The notes below the pieces were generated by a model, which saw only the letters and a list, made by a program, of their open reading frames with translations, was not told where the DNA came from and ran no database searches. Below are positions 43,426 to 55,099 of a stretch of 64,000 nt of DNA, in pieces (within the stretch, counting starts at the first letter, position 1; each line of letters begins with the position of its first letter). Origin of the DNA: Bradyrhizobium sp. 195 (GTDB taxonomy: Bacteria > Pseudomonadota > Alphaproteobacteria > Rhizobiales > Xanthobacteraceae); the NCBI RefSeq assembly GCF_023101665.1, contig NZ_CP082161.1, forward strand, positions 7,856,501 to 7,920,500, given 5' to 3'. Position numbers and translations under genes: made by a program.

Positions 43426-44301
43426 ATGATCAGTTGGCCCAACCTCGTTTCGCAGCTCTTCAACGGGCTGGCGCTCGGCGCGCTGCTCGCGCTGATCAGC
43501 TCCGGTCTGACCATCATCTACGGCACGCTCGGCGTGCTCAACCTCGCGCATGGCGCGATGTTCATGATCGGCGGCTATGCCGGCTTCGTCGCCTACCAGT
43601 ATACGGAATCGTTCGTCCTCGCCGTCATCGCGGGGTCGCTGTTCGTGATGCTGCTCGGCGTGCTCATGGAGCGCGTCATCATCCGCCATTTCTATCATCG
43701 CCCGCACGAGGATCAGCTGCTGGTGACCTTCGGTCTCGGCATCTGTTTCGTCGAGCTCGTGCGTCTGATCTTCTCGAGCCAGTCACAGCTGGTGCCGCCG
43801 CCGGCGCTGTTCCAGGGCATCACCAATCTCGGCTTCATGTTCTATCCGACCTATCGCCTCGCCGTGGTCGGCATCGTCGCGGTCGCGCTCGGCGCGCTGT
43901 TCATCATCCTCTACCGGACCCGGCTCGGCATGATCGTGCGCGCCGGCATCGAGGACTCCGTGATGGTCGATTCGCTCGGCATCAACGTCTACCGCGTCTT
44001 CATGGTCGTGTTCGGCATCGGCGCGATGGCCGCCGGCTTTGCCGGCATCATCAACGCGCCGGTGGTCTCGCTGACACCGGGCATCGGTGACGACATCCTG
44101 GTCCAGACCTTCGTGGTGGTGGTGATCGGCGGCGTCGGCTCGTTCCCCGGCGCGATCCTCGGCGGCCTGATCGCCGGCGAGATCATCAGCGTCACCTCCA
44201 TGTTCAACCCCGGCTACGCCTATGTGATGCTGTTTGCGGTCATGACGCTCGTGCTCGTGGTGCGACCGCATGGCCTGCTCGGCGTCCAGGGCCGCGAGTA
44301 A
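43426..44301 (+). CDS. Branched-chain-type ABC permease, LivH-like
   Basis: 291 residues with about eight helices. LISSGLTIIYGTLGVLNLAH is the conserved LivH opening, and the coupling loop VRAGIEDSVMVDSLGINVY is present at about 168. It follows the binding-protein gene by 95 bases and precedes the fused LivM-LivG gene by eight. Confidence 0.92.
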   Translation: MISWPNLVSQLFNGLALGALLALISSGLTIIYGTLGVLNLAHGAMFMIGGYAGFVAYQYTESFVLAVIAGSLFVMLLGVLMERVIIRHFYHRPHEDQLLVTFGLGICFVELVRLIFSSQSQLVPPPALFQGITNLGFMFYPTYRLAVVGIVAVALGALFIILYRTRLGMIVRAGIEDSVMVDSLGINVYRVFMVVFGIGAMAAGFAGIINAPVVSLTPGIGDDILVQTFVVVVIGGVGSFPGAILGGLIAGEIISVTSMFNPGYAYVMLFAVMTLVLVVRPHGLLGVQGRE

Positions 44302-44309
44302 GTGATTTC

Positions 44310-46156
<1,847 letters not shown>

Positions 46157-46160
<4 letters not shown>

Positions 46161-46855
46161 GCCTGATCGAGGTCAACGGCCTGAACAGCTATTACGGGGA
46201 CTCCCACATCCTGTTCGACGTCGCCATGCGCGTCGAGCGCCACGAAGTGGTGGCACTGCTCGGCCGCAACGGCGCCGGCAAGAGCACCACGCTGAAGAGC
46301 CTGATGGGCGTCGTAACCCCGCGCAGCGGCAGCGTGAAATTCGACGGCGTCGACATCGCCGGACGCAGAAGCCACAAGATCGCGCTGGCCGGCATGCAGC
46401 TCGTGCACGAGGAGCGCCGCATCTTCGGCAGCCTGTCGGTGGAGGAGAACATCACCCTTGCAGGGATCACCGCGCCGAAACGCTGGCCGCTCGGCCGCAT
46501 CTACGAGATGTTTCCCCGGCTGAAGGAGCGTCGTAGCAACCGCGGCACCGAGCTCTCCGGCGGCGAGCAGCAGATGCTCGCAATCGCGCGGGCGCTGGTG
46601 CGCGACCCCAAAATCGTGCTGCTGGACGAGCCGTTCGAGGGTCTTGCGCCTGTGATCGTCCAGGATCTCGTCAAGGCCTGCCGCGAGCTGGCGGCCGCCG
46701 GCCAGACCATCGTGCTGGTGGAGCAGAATCTGGCGGCGACGCTGGCGCTGGCGAGCCGGATCTACATCATCAACAACGGCCACATCGTGCATGAGGGGCC
46801 GGCGCTGGAGCTGAAGGCCCAGCCGGAACTGCTGCAGCGCTATCTCGGCGTTTGA
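46157..46855 (+). CDS. Branched-chain-type ABC ATPase, LivF-like
   Basis: 232 residues from the ATG at 46157, which overlaps the preceding stop (ATGA); a longer frame from 45620 is a shadow of the fused gene. Walker A LGRNGAGKSTTLKS, signature LSGGEQQMLAIARAL, Walker B VLLDEPFEGLAPV. Last gene of the operon; convergent with the HIT gene, which begins at the next base. Confidence 0.94.
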
Positions 46856-47281
46856 TCAGCCAGCAAGCGCCGCGACCATCCGTTTGGCGTGATCGGCGAG
46901 CACGGCCATGTCTTCCTTGCGCGTCTGCGCCGGCAATAGCTCGATATCGGACCTGACCGGCATGACGTGCATGTGCAGGTGAAAGACCACCTGCCCGCTG
47001 GCCGGCTCGCTGAACTGCTGCAGGATGATGCCCTCGGCATCGAACGCCCTCATCGCCGCAATCGCGATCCGCTTGGCGGTTCTCGCGACCGCGGCGAGAT
47101 CGTCATCGGCGATATCCAGGATGCCGCGCGCCGGCGCGCGGGGAATGACCAGCGTGTGTCCGGGCGAGCGCGGCATGATGTCGAGGAAGGCGAAGCTGCG
47201 ATCGTCCCTGAAGACCTCGAAGCAGGGTATCTCGCCGCGCAGGATCTTTGCGAAGACGTTCTGGTCGTCATAGGCCGTCAC
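46856..47281 (-). CDS. HIT family protein (histidine triad hydrolase)
   Basis: 141 residues from a GTG at 47281, giving TAYDDQNVFAKILRGEIPCF, the standard HIT opening. Frames extending to 47881 run antisense to prmC and are rejected. The triad is HLHMHVMP, with SPGHTLVIP upstream. HIT enzymes hydrolyse nucleoside phosphoramidates or dinucleoside polyphosphates. Divergent from prmC with a 79-base gap. Confidence 0.93.
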   Translation of the reverse strand: MTAYDDQNVFAKILRGEIPCFEVFRDDRSFAFLDIMPRSPGHTLVIPRAPARGILDIADDDLAAVARTAKRIAIAAMRAFDAEGIILQQFSEPASGQVVFHLHMHVMPVRSDIELLPAQTRKEDMAVLADHAKRMVAALAG

Positions 47282-47360
47282 GGATCCCCTCCCTCGCTGC
47301 GAAGCGCGATCAAACGCGCTCCTTTCCGTTGACGCAAGCAAGCCTGCCGATCTATCCACG

Positions 47361-48269
47361 ATGCTGGGCAGGATGGTTCCATTGACGACAGGCTTCGATT
47401 CCGGAAACAGCATAGAGAGTGCGCGGCGCGCCCTCACCGCGCGGCTGCAAACGGCCGGCATCGAGGAACCCGCGCTCGATGCGCGCCTGCTCGTCGGCGC
47501 TGCTCTGGAGCTCGATCTGACCGGCCTGATGACGCAGGCGGCACGAAAACTCACGCCTGAGGAGACCGCGCGCCTCGAACGATATGCCGAGCGCCGGGTG
47601 GCACATGAGCCGGTCGCCCGCATTCTCGGCGCGCGGGATTTCTGGGGCATGCCGTTCCGGCTGTCCGAGGCGACGCTGGTGCCGCGGCCGGACACCGAGA
47701 CCGTCGTCGAGCTGGCGCTCGAGATTTTTCGCGAGCTCACGATATCGGGACAACGCCCGCGAATCGCGGATATCGGCGTCGGATCAGGCGCCATCCTGCT
47801 CGCGCTGCTGCACGAAATTCCCGATGCGTTTGGCGTCGGCACCGATGTCAGCCTGACGGCGCTCAATACGGCACGCGACAATGCGGCCGCTCTCGGCCTC
47901 GCCGGCCGCGCCGGCTTCGTCGCCTGCTCCTATGCGTCGGCGCTCGGCGGCCCGTTCGACCTCATCGTGTCGAACCCGCCCTATATCCCCTCGGCCGAAA
48001 TTCCGACATTGAGCATCGAGGTGCGCGAGCACGATCCGCATTTGGCGCTCGACGGCGGCAATGACGGCTATGACGCCTACCGCGCCCTGATACCGCAGGC
48101 GGGCGAGTGTCTCGCCCCCGGCGGAGCGCTGATCGTCGAGGCTGGCCAAGGCCAGGCGAGAAATATTGAAACCCTTATGGCGGCTGCGGGGTTAATGGTG
48201 GACAGGCCACCCAAGGCCGACCTGGCGGGCATTCCGCGGGCCGTTTCGGCCCGAAAAATGCCCCCATAA
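47361..48269 (+). CDS. prmC: Peptide chain release factor N5-glutamine methyltransferase
   Basis: 302 residues. Methylates the GGQ glutamine of release factors. The catalytic VSNPPYIPS motif lies at about 205-213, and IADIGVGSGAILLALL is the SAM-binding loop. The N-terminal helical domain (about 1-90) recognises the factor. The gene is usually directly after prfA; here 6.9 kb of other genes intervene. The start could be ATG 47361 or 47373. Confidence 0.96.
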   Translation: MLGRMVPLTTGFDSGNSIESARRALTARLQTAGIEEPALDARLLVGAALELDLTGLMTQAARKLTPEETARLERYAERRVAHEPVARILGARDFWGMPFRLSEATLVPRPDTETVVELALEIFRELTISGQRPRIADIGVGSGAILLALLHEIPDAFGVGTDVSLTALNTARDNAAALGLAGRAGFVACSYASALGGPFDLIVSNPPYIPSAEIPTLSIEVREHDPHLALDGGNDGYDAYRALIPQAGECLAPGGALIVEAGQGQARNIETLMAAAGLMVDRPPKADLAGIPRAVSARKMPP

Positions 48270-48729
48270 AAGCCGGATTGGCCTGCAAAAAGCTCTTGGA
48301 ATATCCCTTGGGAACGACTACGTTCCGGTCAACACATCGGTGCCGGCCCCGTAGACCTACGGGCGAAAGCCGGGCTCTCGGGCGAGAGCTTTACTGATAT
48401 AGGTTCCAAGCCGCAGGTCCTGTGAAGCGCGATAGCCAGTGGAGCTGCGCTGCTCTCCGACCGCAAAGTGAACGAAAGCCTGATATTGCGCTTGAAGACT
48501 TACGCAAGAAAGCTGGGCTTGTTTCGGCAGGCGAAATGAATGGGTTCGCTGGCGATCAATGCTGGCGGGTGGGGAAACGCGTCTTTGTTGAGCGCGATGG
48601 TCGACGAACATCGGCAGGGATCAATCCGCTTGCGCGCGGTGCGCGTGAGCGATGCGAACCGCTGTCGCCAGGTCACTCCTAGCAATCAGTAATGCGTGCA
48701 ACCTTTAGGGCTGGAATTAAAGGCAGGAC
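48270..48729. other. 460-base gap with stem-loops, possible leader or small RNA
   Basis: No convincing protein gene; frames at 48422-48682 (+) and 48357-48611 (-) oppose each other with odd composition. Two perfect hairpins follow one another: CCCGTA-GACC-TACGGG (48348-48363) and GCTCTC-GGGC-GAGAGC (48374-48389). Composition is balanced and AT-richer than coding DNA. I checked by eye for tmRNA, SRP RNA, RNase P and common riboswitch cores and recognised none. It may be the 5' leader of the DUF4167 gene or a separate RNA. Confidence 0.35.
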
Positions 48730-49524
48730 ATGAGAAACGGTCAGAACAAGCAGCGGATGCGCAACCGCAACAACAACAATAACAACAACAACAACCGGCG
48801 CAGCCAGAACCCGATGACCCGGGTCTATGAGTCCAACGGACCCGACATCAAGATTCGCGGCACCGCCTCGCACATCGCTGAAAAGTATCTCCAGCTCGCG
48901 CGCGACGCGCGTTCCTCCGGCGATCCCGTTGCGGCCGAGAACTACTACCAGCATGCCGAGCATTATTTCCGCCTGATCGCGGCGGCCCAGGAGCAGTTCC
49001 GCCAGAACCAGCAGCCGCGCGGTGACGAGCCGGTCAGCAGCCATAGCGACGACGGCGAAGACGACGGCGAGAATTTCTCGAATTTCGGCCAGGAGCCGGG
49101 CTTCGTCCCGCAGCCGCCGCAGCAGTCTTTCGTGCGCGAGCGCGACGGCCAGCGCGATCATCACCAGCGTGATCATCAGCAACGCGACAATCAGCAGCAG
49201 CCCTATCAGCGTGACAACCAGCAGCCGCGCGAGCACCGCGAGCGCGATCATCGTCCGCAGCCGCAATATCAGCCGCAGCCGCTGCCCGCGAACCAGCCGC
49301 AGCCCGTCATCGCCGATGCCGGCAGCGTCGATCGCCTGCCGTCCTTCATCACCGGCGCGCAGCCGCAGGTGAATGCCGGCGCCAATGGCGGCCAGGCCGG
49401 TTTCGAGGGCGGTGCCGGCGGTGGCGAACGCTATCCGCGCCGGCGGCGCCGGCCGCATGGTCCGCGCCCCGAGCGCGAGGCAGCTCCAGCCGCCTCGAGC
49501 GACGAAGTCGCGCCCGGCGAGTAA
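48730..49524 (+). CDS. DUF4167 domain protein with Asn- and Gln-rich regions
   Basis: 264 residues. The N-terminus is strongly basic with a run of nine Asn (NRNNNNNNNNNRRSQN). The conserved DUF4167 core is at about 28-95 (IKIRGTASHIAEKYLQLARD, AENYYQHAEHYFRLI). The rest is disordered and Gln/Arg/Pro-rich, with repeated QPQP/RDHQ motifs. These are abundant alphaproteobacterial proteins of unknown function; the basic, RNA-binding-like N-terminus hints at RNA contact, which is inference. A strong terminator follows. Confidence 0.92.
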   Translation: MRNGQNKQRMRNRNNNNNNNNNRRSQNPMTRVYESNGPDIKIRGTASHIAEKYLQLARDARSSGDPVAAENYYQHAEHYFRLIAAAQEQFRQNQQPRGDEPVSSHSDDGEDDGENFSNFGQEPGFVPQPPQQSFVRERDGQRDHHQRDHQQRDNQQQPYQRDNQQPREHRERDHRPQPQYQPQPLPANQPQPVIADAGSVDRLPSFITGAQPQVNAGANGGQAGFEGGAGGGERYPRRRRRPHGPRPEREAAPAASSDEVAPGE

Positions 49525-49547
49525 GCTTCTTCTGGTCTTCCGATCTG

Positions 49548-49580
49548 AAATCGTCCCGGCCTCGCCGGGACGATTTTTTT
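49548..49580 (+). terminator. Rho-independent terminator after the DUF4167 gene
   Basis: AAATCGTCCCGGC (49548-49560), loop CTC, and GCCGGGACGATTT (49564-49576) make a perfect 13-bp stem, then more T. The flanking A-run lets it serve the convergent methyltransferase gene too. Confidence 0.93.
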
Positions 49581-50323
49581 CAGCTGCGCGTCACCGTCGA
49601 GGACGGCACCAGCACCGGCTTGGCGAGCGAGGGAATGAGCCGCGCCCGTTCGCGCTTGGCGGGGATCGCGCGGTAGACCTGCTTGGTGGCCTCCACGATG
49701 TGCACGCCGGCAAAGGGCAGCGACAGCGCGGCGCCGGCGCGCTCCCACATCTGCGCCGATTTCAGCACCCAGCCGCCGGCGTAGGGCGGCATGAACAGCG
49801 CTTCGCCCCAGGCAGTCGGCGTGAACCAGGTTTGGCGCAACAGATCGGTGATCTGCGAGCGCGAATAGGGCCGGCCGTGACCGAACGGCGTGCTGTCGGT
49901 GCGGGTCCACACCCCGCGCCGGTTCGGGATCACCGCGATCACGCGCCCGGACGGCGACAGCACGCGCCACACCTCGCGCAGCAGCGCGGCCGGATCGTCC
50001 GACATCTCCAGCGCGTGGACCAGCAGGATGCGGTCGACCGCGGCGTCGGGAAGCGGCAGCGAGAATTCGTCGACCAGCGAGGCCAACGCCGGCCGTCCCG
50101 TCGGCCATTTCAGGACGCCCTGAGCCGCCGGCATGAAGGCGATGCAGCGCTCGGCATCTTCCCGGAACAACCCCAGATAGGGCGTGGGATAGCCAAGGCC
50201 GAGCACGCGGTGGCCGTCGGCACGCGGCCAGCGCTCCCTGATGCCGCGATTGATCATTTGCCGCGCCACAATCCCAAGGCGGCGGGAATAGAACTCGCGG
50301 AGGTCGACGACGTCGATGGTCAT
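49580..50323 (-). CDS. SAM-dependent methyltransferase (type 11-like)
   Basis: 247 residues. The SAM region is degenerate (HRVLGLGYPTPYLGLF instead of a clear GxGxG), but VDRILLVHALEMSDDPAALL and VLSPSGRVIAVIPNRRGVWT fit class I methyltransferases. The N-terminal DVVDLREFYSRRLG and the C-terminal half match a conserved alphaproteobacterial group placed beside gloB. Substrate unknown. The stop lies within the bidirectional terminator. Confidence 0.85.
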   Translation of the reverse strand: MTIDVVDLREFYSRRLGIVARQMINRGIRERWPRADGHRVLGLGYPTPYLGLFREDAERCIAFMPAAQGVLKWPTGRPALASLVDEFSLPLPDAAVDRILLVHALEMSDDPAALLREVWRVLSPSGRVIAVIPNRRGVWTRTDSTPFGHGRPYSRSQITDLLRQTWFTPTAWGEALFMPPYAGGWVLKSAQMWERAGAALSLPFAGVHIVEATKQVYRAIPAKRERARLIPSLAKPVLVPSSTVTRS

Positions 50324-50431
50324 GACCGCAATGTAACATGCGCAAGGCCGGCGCCGCGCGCGGAATATTGCATTGCCTGCGCGACGTTAACGCCATATTT
50401 GTCTGGCGGGGCTGAGCGCGATGGAGATGAC

Positions 50432-51199
50432 ATGGCCGCCGAAATTCGTACTTTCAACTGTTTAAACGATAATTTCGGCTATCTGATCCACGATGTGGAA
50501 ACCAAGGCGACGGCGTCCGTCGACGCGCCTGAGGCCGGCCCGATTTTGAAGGCGCTGGAGCGCGAGGGCTGGCAGCTCACCGACATCCTGATCACCCATC
50601 ATCACGGCGATCATGTCGGCGGCGTCGCCGAACTCAAGCGCAAATACAATTGCCGCGTCGTCGCGCCGCACGACAAGACCACTGCGATCGCGAACGTCGA
50701 TTTGCGTGTCGCCAATGCCGACGTGATCAAGATCGGCAACCTGCTGGCGCGCGTGATCGAGACGCCCGGCCACACGCTCGACCACATCTCCTACGTGTTC
50801 GACACCGAGAAGACGGTCTTCGCCGCCGACACGCTGTTCTCGATCGGCTGCGGGCGCGTGTTCGAGGGCACCTATCCGATGATGTGGGATTCGCTTCTGA
50901 AGCTGCGTGCCCTGCCCGACGACTTCAAGCTCTATTGCGGCCACGAATACACGGCCTCCAACGTCAAGTTCGCGCTTACCGTCGATCCCGACAATGCGGC
51001 GCTCCAGGCGCGCGCGGCGGAGGTGGCGAAGCTCCGGGCCGAGAACAAACCGACCATTCCCACACTGCTTGGCGAGGAGAAGCGGGCAAACGTGTTCCTG
51101 CGCGCCGATGAACCGTCGGTCGCGGCCAGGCTGCACATGAAGGGCGCGGATGCCGCCGCGGTGTTCGGCGAGCTGCGCGAGCGCAAGAACAAGTCCTGA
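50432..51199 (+). CDS. gloB: Hydroxyacylglutathione hydrolase (glyoxalase II)
   Basis: 255 residues from the ATG at 50432; a frame running from 49373 is a shadow upstream. Hydrolyses S-lactoylglutathione to lactate in methylglyoxal detoxification. The binuclear metal motif is THHHGDHVGG, followed by TPGHTLDHISY and CGHEYTASN. Normal length. Next gene after 23 bases is the DUF985 cupin. Confidence 0.96.
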   Translation: MAAEIRTFNCLNDNFGYLIHDVETKATASVDAPEAGPILKALEREGWQLTDILITHHHGDHVGGVAELKRKYNCRVVAPHDKTTAIANVDLRVANADVIKIGNLLARVIETPGHTLDHISYVFDTEKTVFAADTLFSIGCGRVFEGTYPMMWDSLLKLRALPDDFKLYCGHEYTASNVKFALTVDPDNAALQARAAEVAKLRAENKPTIPTLLGEEKRANVFLRADEPSVAARLHMKGADAAAVFGELRERKNKS

Positions 51200-51222
51200 A
51201 GACCTAGTCCTGACGGGAATCG

Positions 51223-51645
51223 ATGCCGACCGCAGCCGAGATCATCGCGCGCCTCGAACTCCGCCCGCATCCTGAAGGCGGGCATTACCGCGAGACGTTC
51301 CGCGACCAGACCACGGACACGAACGGCCGGTCGCGCTCGACCTCGATCTATTTCCTGCTCGCACGCGGCGAGCGTTCGCACTGGCATCGCGTCGACGCGG
51401 TCGAGACGTGGCATTATTACGCCGGCAGCCCGCTGACGCTGCGCATCGCTCATGACGGTCGCTCGCAGCATGTGGTGCGCCTCGGCACCGACCTTGCGAA
51501 TGGCGACCGGCCGCAGGCGATCGTGCCGGCGCAGGCCTGGCAATCCGCCGAGACCACGGGCGAGTGGACGCTGGTCGGTTGCACCGTCGCTCCGGCGTTC
51601 GAGTTCGCAGGCTTCGAGCTCGCACCAAAGGGCTGGGAGCCCTAG
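51223..51645 (+). CDS. Cupin protein, DUF985 family
   Basis: 140 residues of one cupin barrel. LELRPHPEGGHYRETFRD, IYFLLARGERSHWHRVDAVE and AGSPLTLRI are the family pattern. A metal site is likely through the His pairs. Function unknown, perhaps a sugar-epimerase-like or sensing role. Probably co-transcribed with gloB. Convergent with the DMT gene after six bases. Confidence 0.9.
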   Translation: MPTAAEIIARLELRPHPEGGHYRETFRDQTTDTNGRSRSTSIYFLLARGERSHWHRVDAVETWHYYAGSPLTLRIAHDGRSQHVVRLGTDLANGDRPQAIVPAQAWQSAETTGEWTLVGCTVAPAFEFAGFELAPKGWEP

Positions 51646-51651
51646 CTCCCT

Positions 51652-52524
51652 TCACCTCTTCCGCAGCACCATGTCCTTCGCCGCAATCAGGCCGCCGCCG
51701 GCGATCAGGATCGCGGCAATCGCGATGTTGGCGCTGGCTTTGGCAAAACCGGCGGCGATGAGGAAGCCGGTCGAGAGCAGCGGCGTGGCGTAGGAGGCGG
51801 CGCCGAGCACGCGGATGTCGCCGCGCTTCATGCCGATGTCCCAGGCGTAGAAGGCGGCACCGACGGGGCCGATGCCGAGCGCGATCACGGAGAGCCATTG
51901 CAAGCTCGTCTCCGGCCACACCGTGGTCTCGAGCAGGCCATGCATCAGCGCGGCAAGCACTGCAGTGGCCAGACAGAATCCCGCGACCGCATCGGTCGGC
52001 ACGGCCTTGAGCCGGCGCGACAGCACCGAATAGGTCGCCCAGACGAACGCAGCGATGAAGGCGGCGACCAGTCCCGGCACCTGGCCCGGCGCGAAGCCAG
52101 AGGTGTTGCCGGCAAACAGCAGCACGGTGCCGACAAGGCCGAGCACCGCGCCGACGATGTGATGCAGGGCGAGCCGCTCGCCCGGCAGGAACGACGAGAA
52201 CAGCACGATCAGGAGCGGCCACAGATAATTCAGCAGGCCGGCCTCGGCCGGCGGCGCGAAGCGCAGGGCGAGAAAATACAGCGCGTGATAGCCGAACAGG
52301 CCGCCGACGCCGACGGCCCAGACGACGAGCGGCTGGCGCAGGCTTTTCGCCGCTTCGCCGCGGCCGATCCAGGTGAGCAGACCGACGAGGCCGCCGATCG
52401 CGAAGGTCATCGCGGCGAGCTGGAACGCCGGGATCCTTCCGGTCGCCACCGTCATCACTGACAGCAGCGACCACATCAGGATCGCGGTCAATCCAATCAG
52501 CGTGGCTGTGCGCGGGGTCATCAA
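51652..52524 (-). CDS. DMT-superfamily transporter (EamA/RhaT-type)
   Basis: 290 residues, about ten helices in two EamA halves (IGLTAILMWSLLSVMTVATG; LSVIALGIGPVGAAFYAWDI; ending GGGLIAAKDMVLRKR). PAEAGLLNYLWPLLIVLFS is typical of the aromatic-amino-acid/metabolite exporters such as YddG. Substrate not proven. Monocistronic by context. Confidence 0.9.
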   Translation of the reverse strand: MMTPRTATLIGLTAILMWSLLSVMTVATGRIPAFQLAAMTFAIGGLVGLLTWIGRGEAAKSLRQPLVVWAVGVGGLFGYHALYFLALRFAPPAEAGLLNYLWPLLIVLFSSFLPGERLALHHIVGAVLGLVGTVLLFAGNTSGFAPGQVPGLVAAFIAAFVWATYSVLSRRLKAVPTDAVAGFCLATAVLAALMHGLLETTVWPETSLQWLSVIALGIGPVGAAFYAWDIGMKRGDIRVLGAASYATPLLSTGFLIAAGFAKASANIAIAAILIAGGGLIAAKDMVLRKR

Positions 52525-52545
52525 TCAAAGGCCTGAGGACGATGA

Positions 52546-52566
52546 TGCCCGGCACGAGGCCGGGCA
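52546..52566. terminator. Stem-loop between phbB and the DMT gene
   Basis: TGCCCGGC, loop ACGAG, GCCGGGCA, then TTTT on the + strand. It sits 61 bases past the phbB stop. Its T-run is on the wrong side for phbB, so it may be a repeat or a processing hairpin rather than a true terminator. Confidence 0.45.
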
Positions 52567-52626
52567 TTTTCGTCTTCACTATCGCCTTGTCGCGCCTGAC
52601 GCTACAGGCTTTTAGCTTGCGCTATC

Positions 52627-53352
52627 TCAGGCCTGATATTGGCCGCCATTGATGGTCATGGTCGAGCCCGTGATGAAGCCGGCCTCGTCGGCCGCGAGGA
52701 ACACGACCGCGCGCGCAATCTCCTCGGGCTCGCCGAGCCGGTTGACCGGGATCTGCGGAATCACGTTCTTCTCCAGAACGTCTTTCGGCACCGCCTGGAC
52801 CATTTCGGTGTTGATGTAGCCGGGGCAGATCGCATTCACGGTGATGCCGCCCTTGGCATTCTCGAGCGCGAGCGCCTTGGTGAAGCCGATGTCGCCGGCC
52901 TTCGCCGCGGAATAGTTGACCTGACCGAACTGCCCCTTCTGGCCGTTGATCGACGAGATCGAGATGATGCGACCGAACTTGCGTGAACGCATGCCTTCGA
53001 TGACCTGGCGCGTCATGTTGAACAGCGAGCCGAGATTGGTGTTGATGACGGCGTTCCACTGATCGAGCGTCATCTTGTGGAAGGCGGTGTCGCGGGTGAT
53101 GCCGGCATTGTTGACGAGCACCTCGACCGGACCGAGATCGGCCTCGACCTTCTTCACGCCCTCGGCACAGGCGTCGAAACTGCTGACGTCCCATTTGTAG
53201 ACGGCAATGCCGGTCTCCGCCTTGAACTTATCCGCCGCGGCGTCGTTGCCGGCATAGCTCGCCGCAACCTTGTAGCCGGCCGCCTTCAGCGCCTTGCTGA
53301 TCGCAGCACCGATGCCCCGCGTACCACCCGTGACCAATGCAACACGTGCCAT
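52627..53352 (-). CDS. phbB: Acetoacetyl-CoA reductase
   Basis: 241 residues of the short-chain dehydrogenase family. TGGTRGIGAAISKALK binds NADPH, and the active site is SSINGQKGQFGQVNYSAAKAG with Ser, Tyr and Lys. Reduces acetoacetyl-CoA to (R)-3-hydroxybutyryl-CoA for polyhydroxybutyrate. It follows phbA on the same strand after 253 bases with a terminator between, so it probably has its own promoter. No PHB synthase gene is in the window. Confidence 0.96.
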   Translation of the reverse strand: MARVALVTGGTRGIGAAISKALKAAGYKVAASYAGNDAAADKFKAETGIAVYKWDVSSFDACAEGVKKVEADLGPVEVLVNNAGITRDTAFHKMTLDQWNAVINTNLGSLFNMTRQVIEGMRSRKFGRIISISSINGQKGQFGQVNYSAAKAGDIGFTKALALENAKGGITVNAICPGYINTEMVQAVPKDVLEKNVIPQIPVNRLGEPEEIARAVVFLAADEAGFITGSTMTINGGQYQA

Positions 53353-53445
53353 GTCGTATTCCTTCCCTTGGACTCTTCGGACGTTTCTGACGTGATCGTT
53401 TTTTAACTGCGGATTATGCGGGACGTTTGACGGACATCAAGAACA

Positions 53446-53472
53446 AAACGCCCGGCGTTGAGCCGGGCGTTT
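53446..53472 (-). terminator. Terminator downstream of phbA
   Basis: AAACGCCCGGC, loop GTTGA, GCCGGGCGTTT form an 11-bp stem; on the minus strand GTTTTGTTC follows. It is about 135 bases past the phbA stop and 94 before the phbB start. Confidence 0.75.
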
Positions 53473-53491
53473 CTCTTTAGTCGAGGCTTGC

Positions 53492-53598
53492 GCGGTTGCG
53501 AAGAATATTTGATTTGCAACCGCTGCCTTTTTAGTCGCGTGCAACGCACTAACCGATGTGTGCAGCGCACGCGCGCATGACACGTCAGTTACGTGTCA
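53492..53598. repeat. Cluster of short palindromes just after phbA
   Basis: GCGGTTGC (53492-53499) with GCAACCGC (53516-53523); GTGCAACGCAC (53539) and GTGCAGCGCAC (53560), two near-identical 11-mers 21 bases apart; and TGACACGT-CAGTT-ACGTGTCA (53578-53598). All lie between the phbA stop and its terminator. Confidence 0.6.
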
Positions 53599-53605
53599 GC
53601 CATCT

Positions 53606-54784
<1,179 letters not shown>

Positions 54785-55099
54785 GGGCATCTCCTGAGGC
54801 TTGAGGTTTCTTGAAAGGGGCAGGCGGGGCTTAGGAATACGGCTCGCCAGTCTCGTCGGCCATCCTGTTAACGTCGTTGAGGCATGTCAATCGGCCGGCG
54901 ACCGAATTCATGCCGCGGCGCATTCAAAATAGCGTTCTTGGCGCTTTCGCAAGCAAGATTTTGCTCCGCAATTAACCGTGCCGCACAAAACGGTAGCGTG
55001 ACCCCTTTGAAAATGCTTATTTTGTTGCGTTGCGTACTCTTCCCGCCCTGCGGCATTGCCCGCCGGGTTCCCGTTCTCCGCGCTTGCAAGTGAGAGCCC
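54785..55099. other. Divergent control region between phbA and phaR
   Basis: A 315-base gap without a gene. AT-rich patches at about 54925-54975 and 55005-55030 are likely promoters. TGTTGCGTTGCG near 55021 resembles TGC-rich sites bound by PhaR in other bacteria; autoregulation is therefore plausible but not shown. Confidence 0.4.

Noticed and set aside
47282..47881. N-terminal extension of the HIT gene
   Set aside because: It is antisense to prmC; the HIT family start lies at the GTG at 47281.
48422..48682. An 86-residue frame upstream of the DUF4167 gene
   Set aside because: No ribosome binding site or recognisable family, and an overlapping antisense frame of the same quality; kept as a non-coding region.
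48270..48729. tmRNA, SRP RNA, RNase P RNA or a known riboswitch
   Set aside because: None of the conserved cores (tag codons, GGAAGGAAGC loop, ACAGAA motif or riboswitch boxes) was found by eye.
49140..49330. CRISPR-like or tandem repeat in the DUF4167 gene
   Set aside because: The repetition is of Gln/Arg/Asp/His codons in a disordered protein region without spacers or exact repeats.
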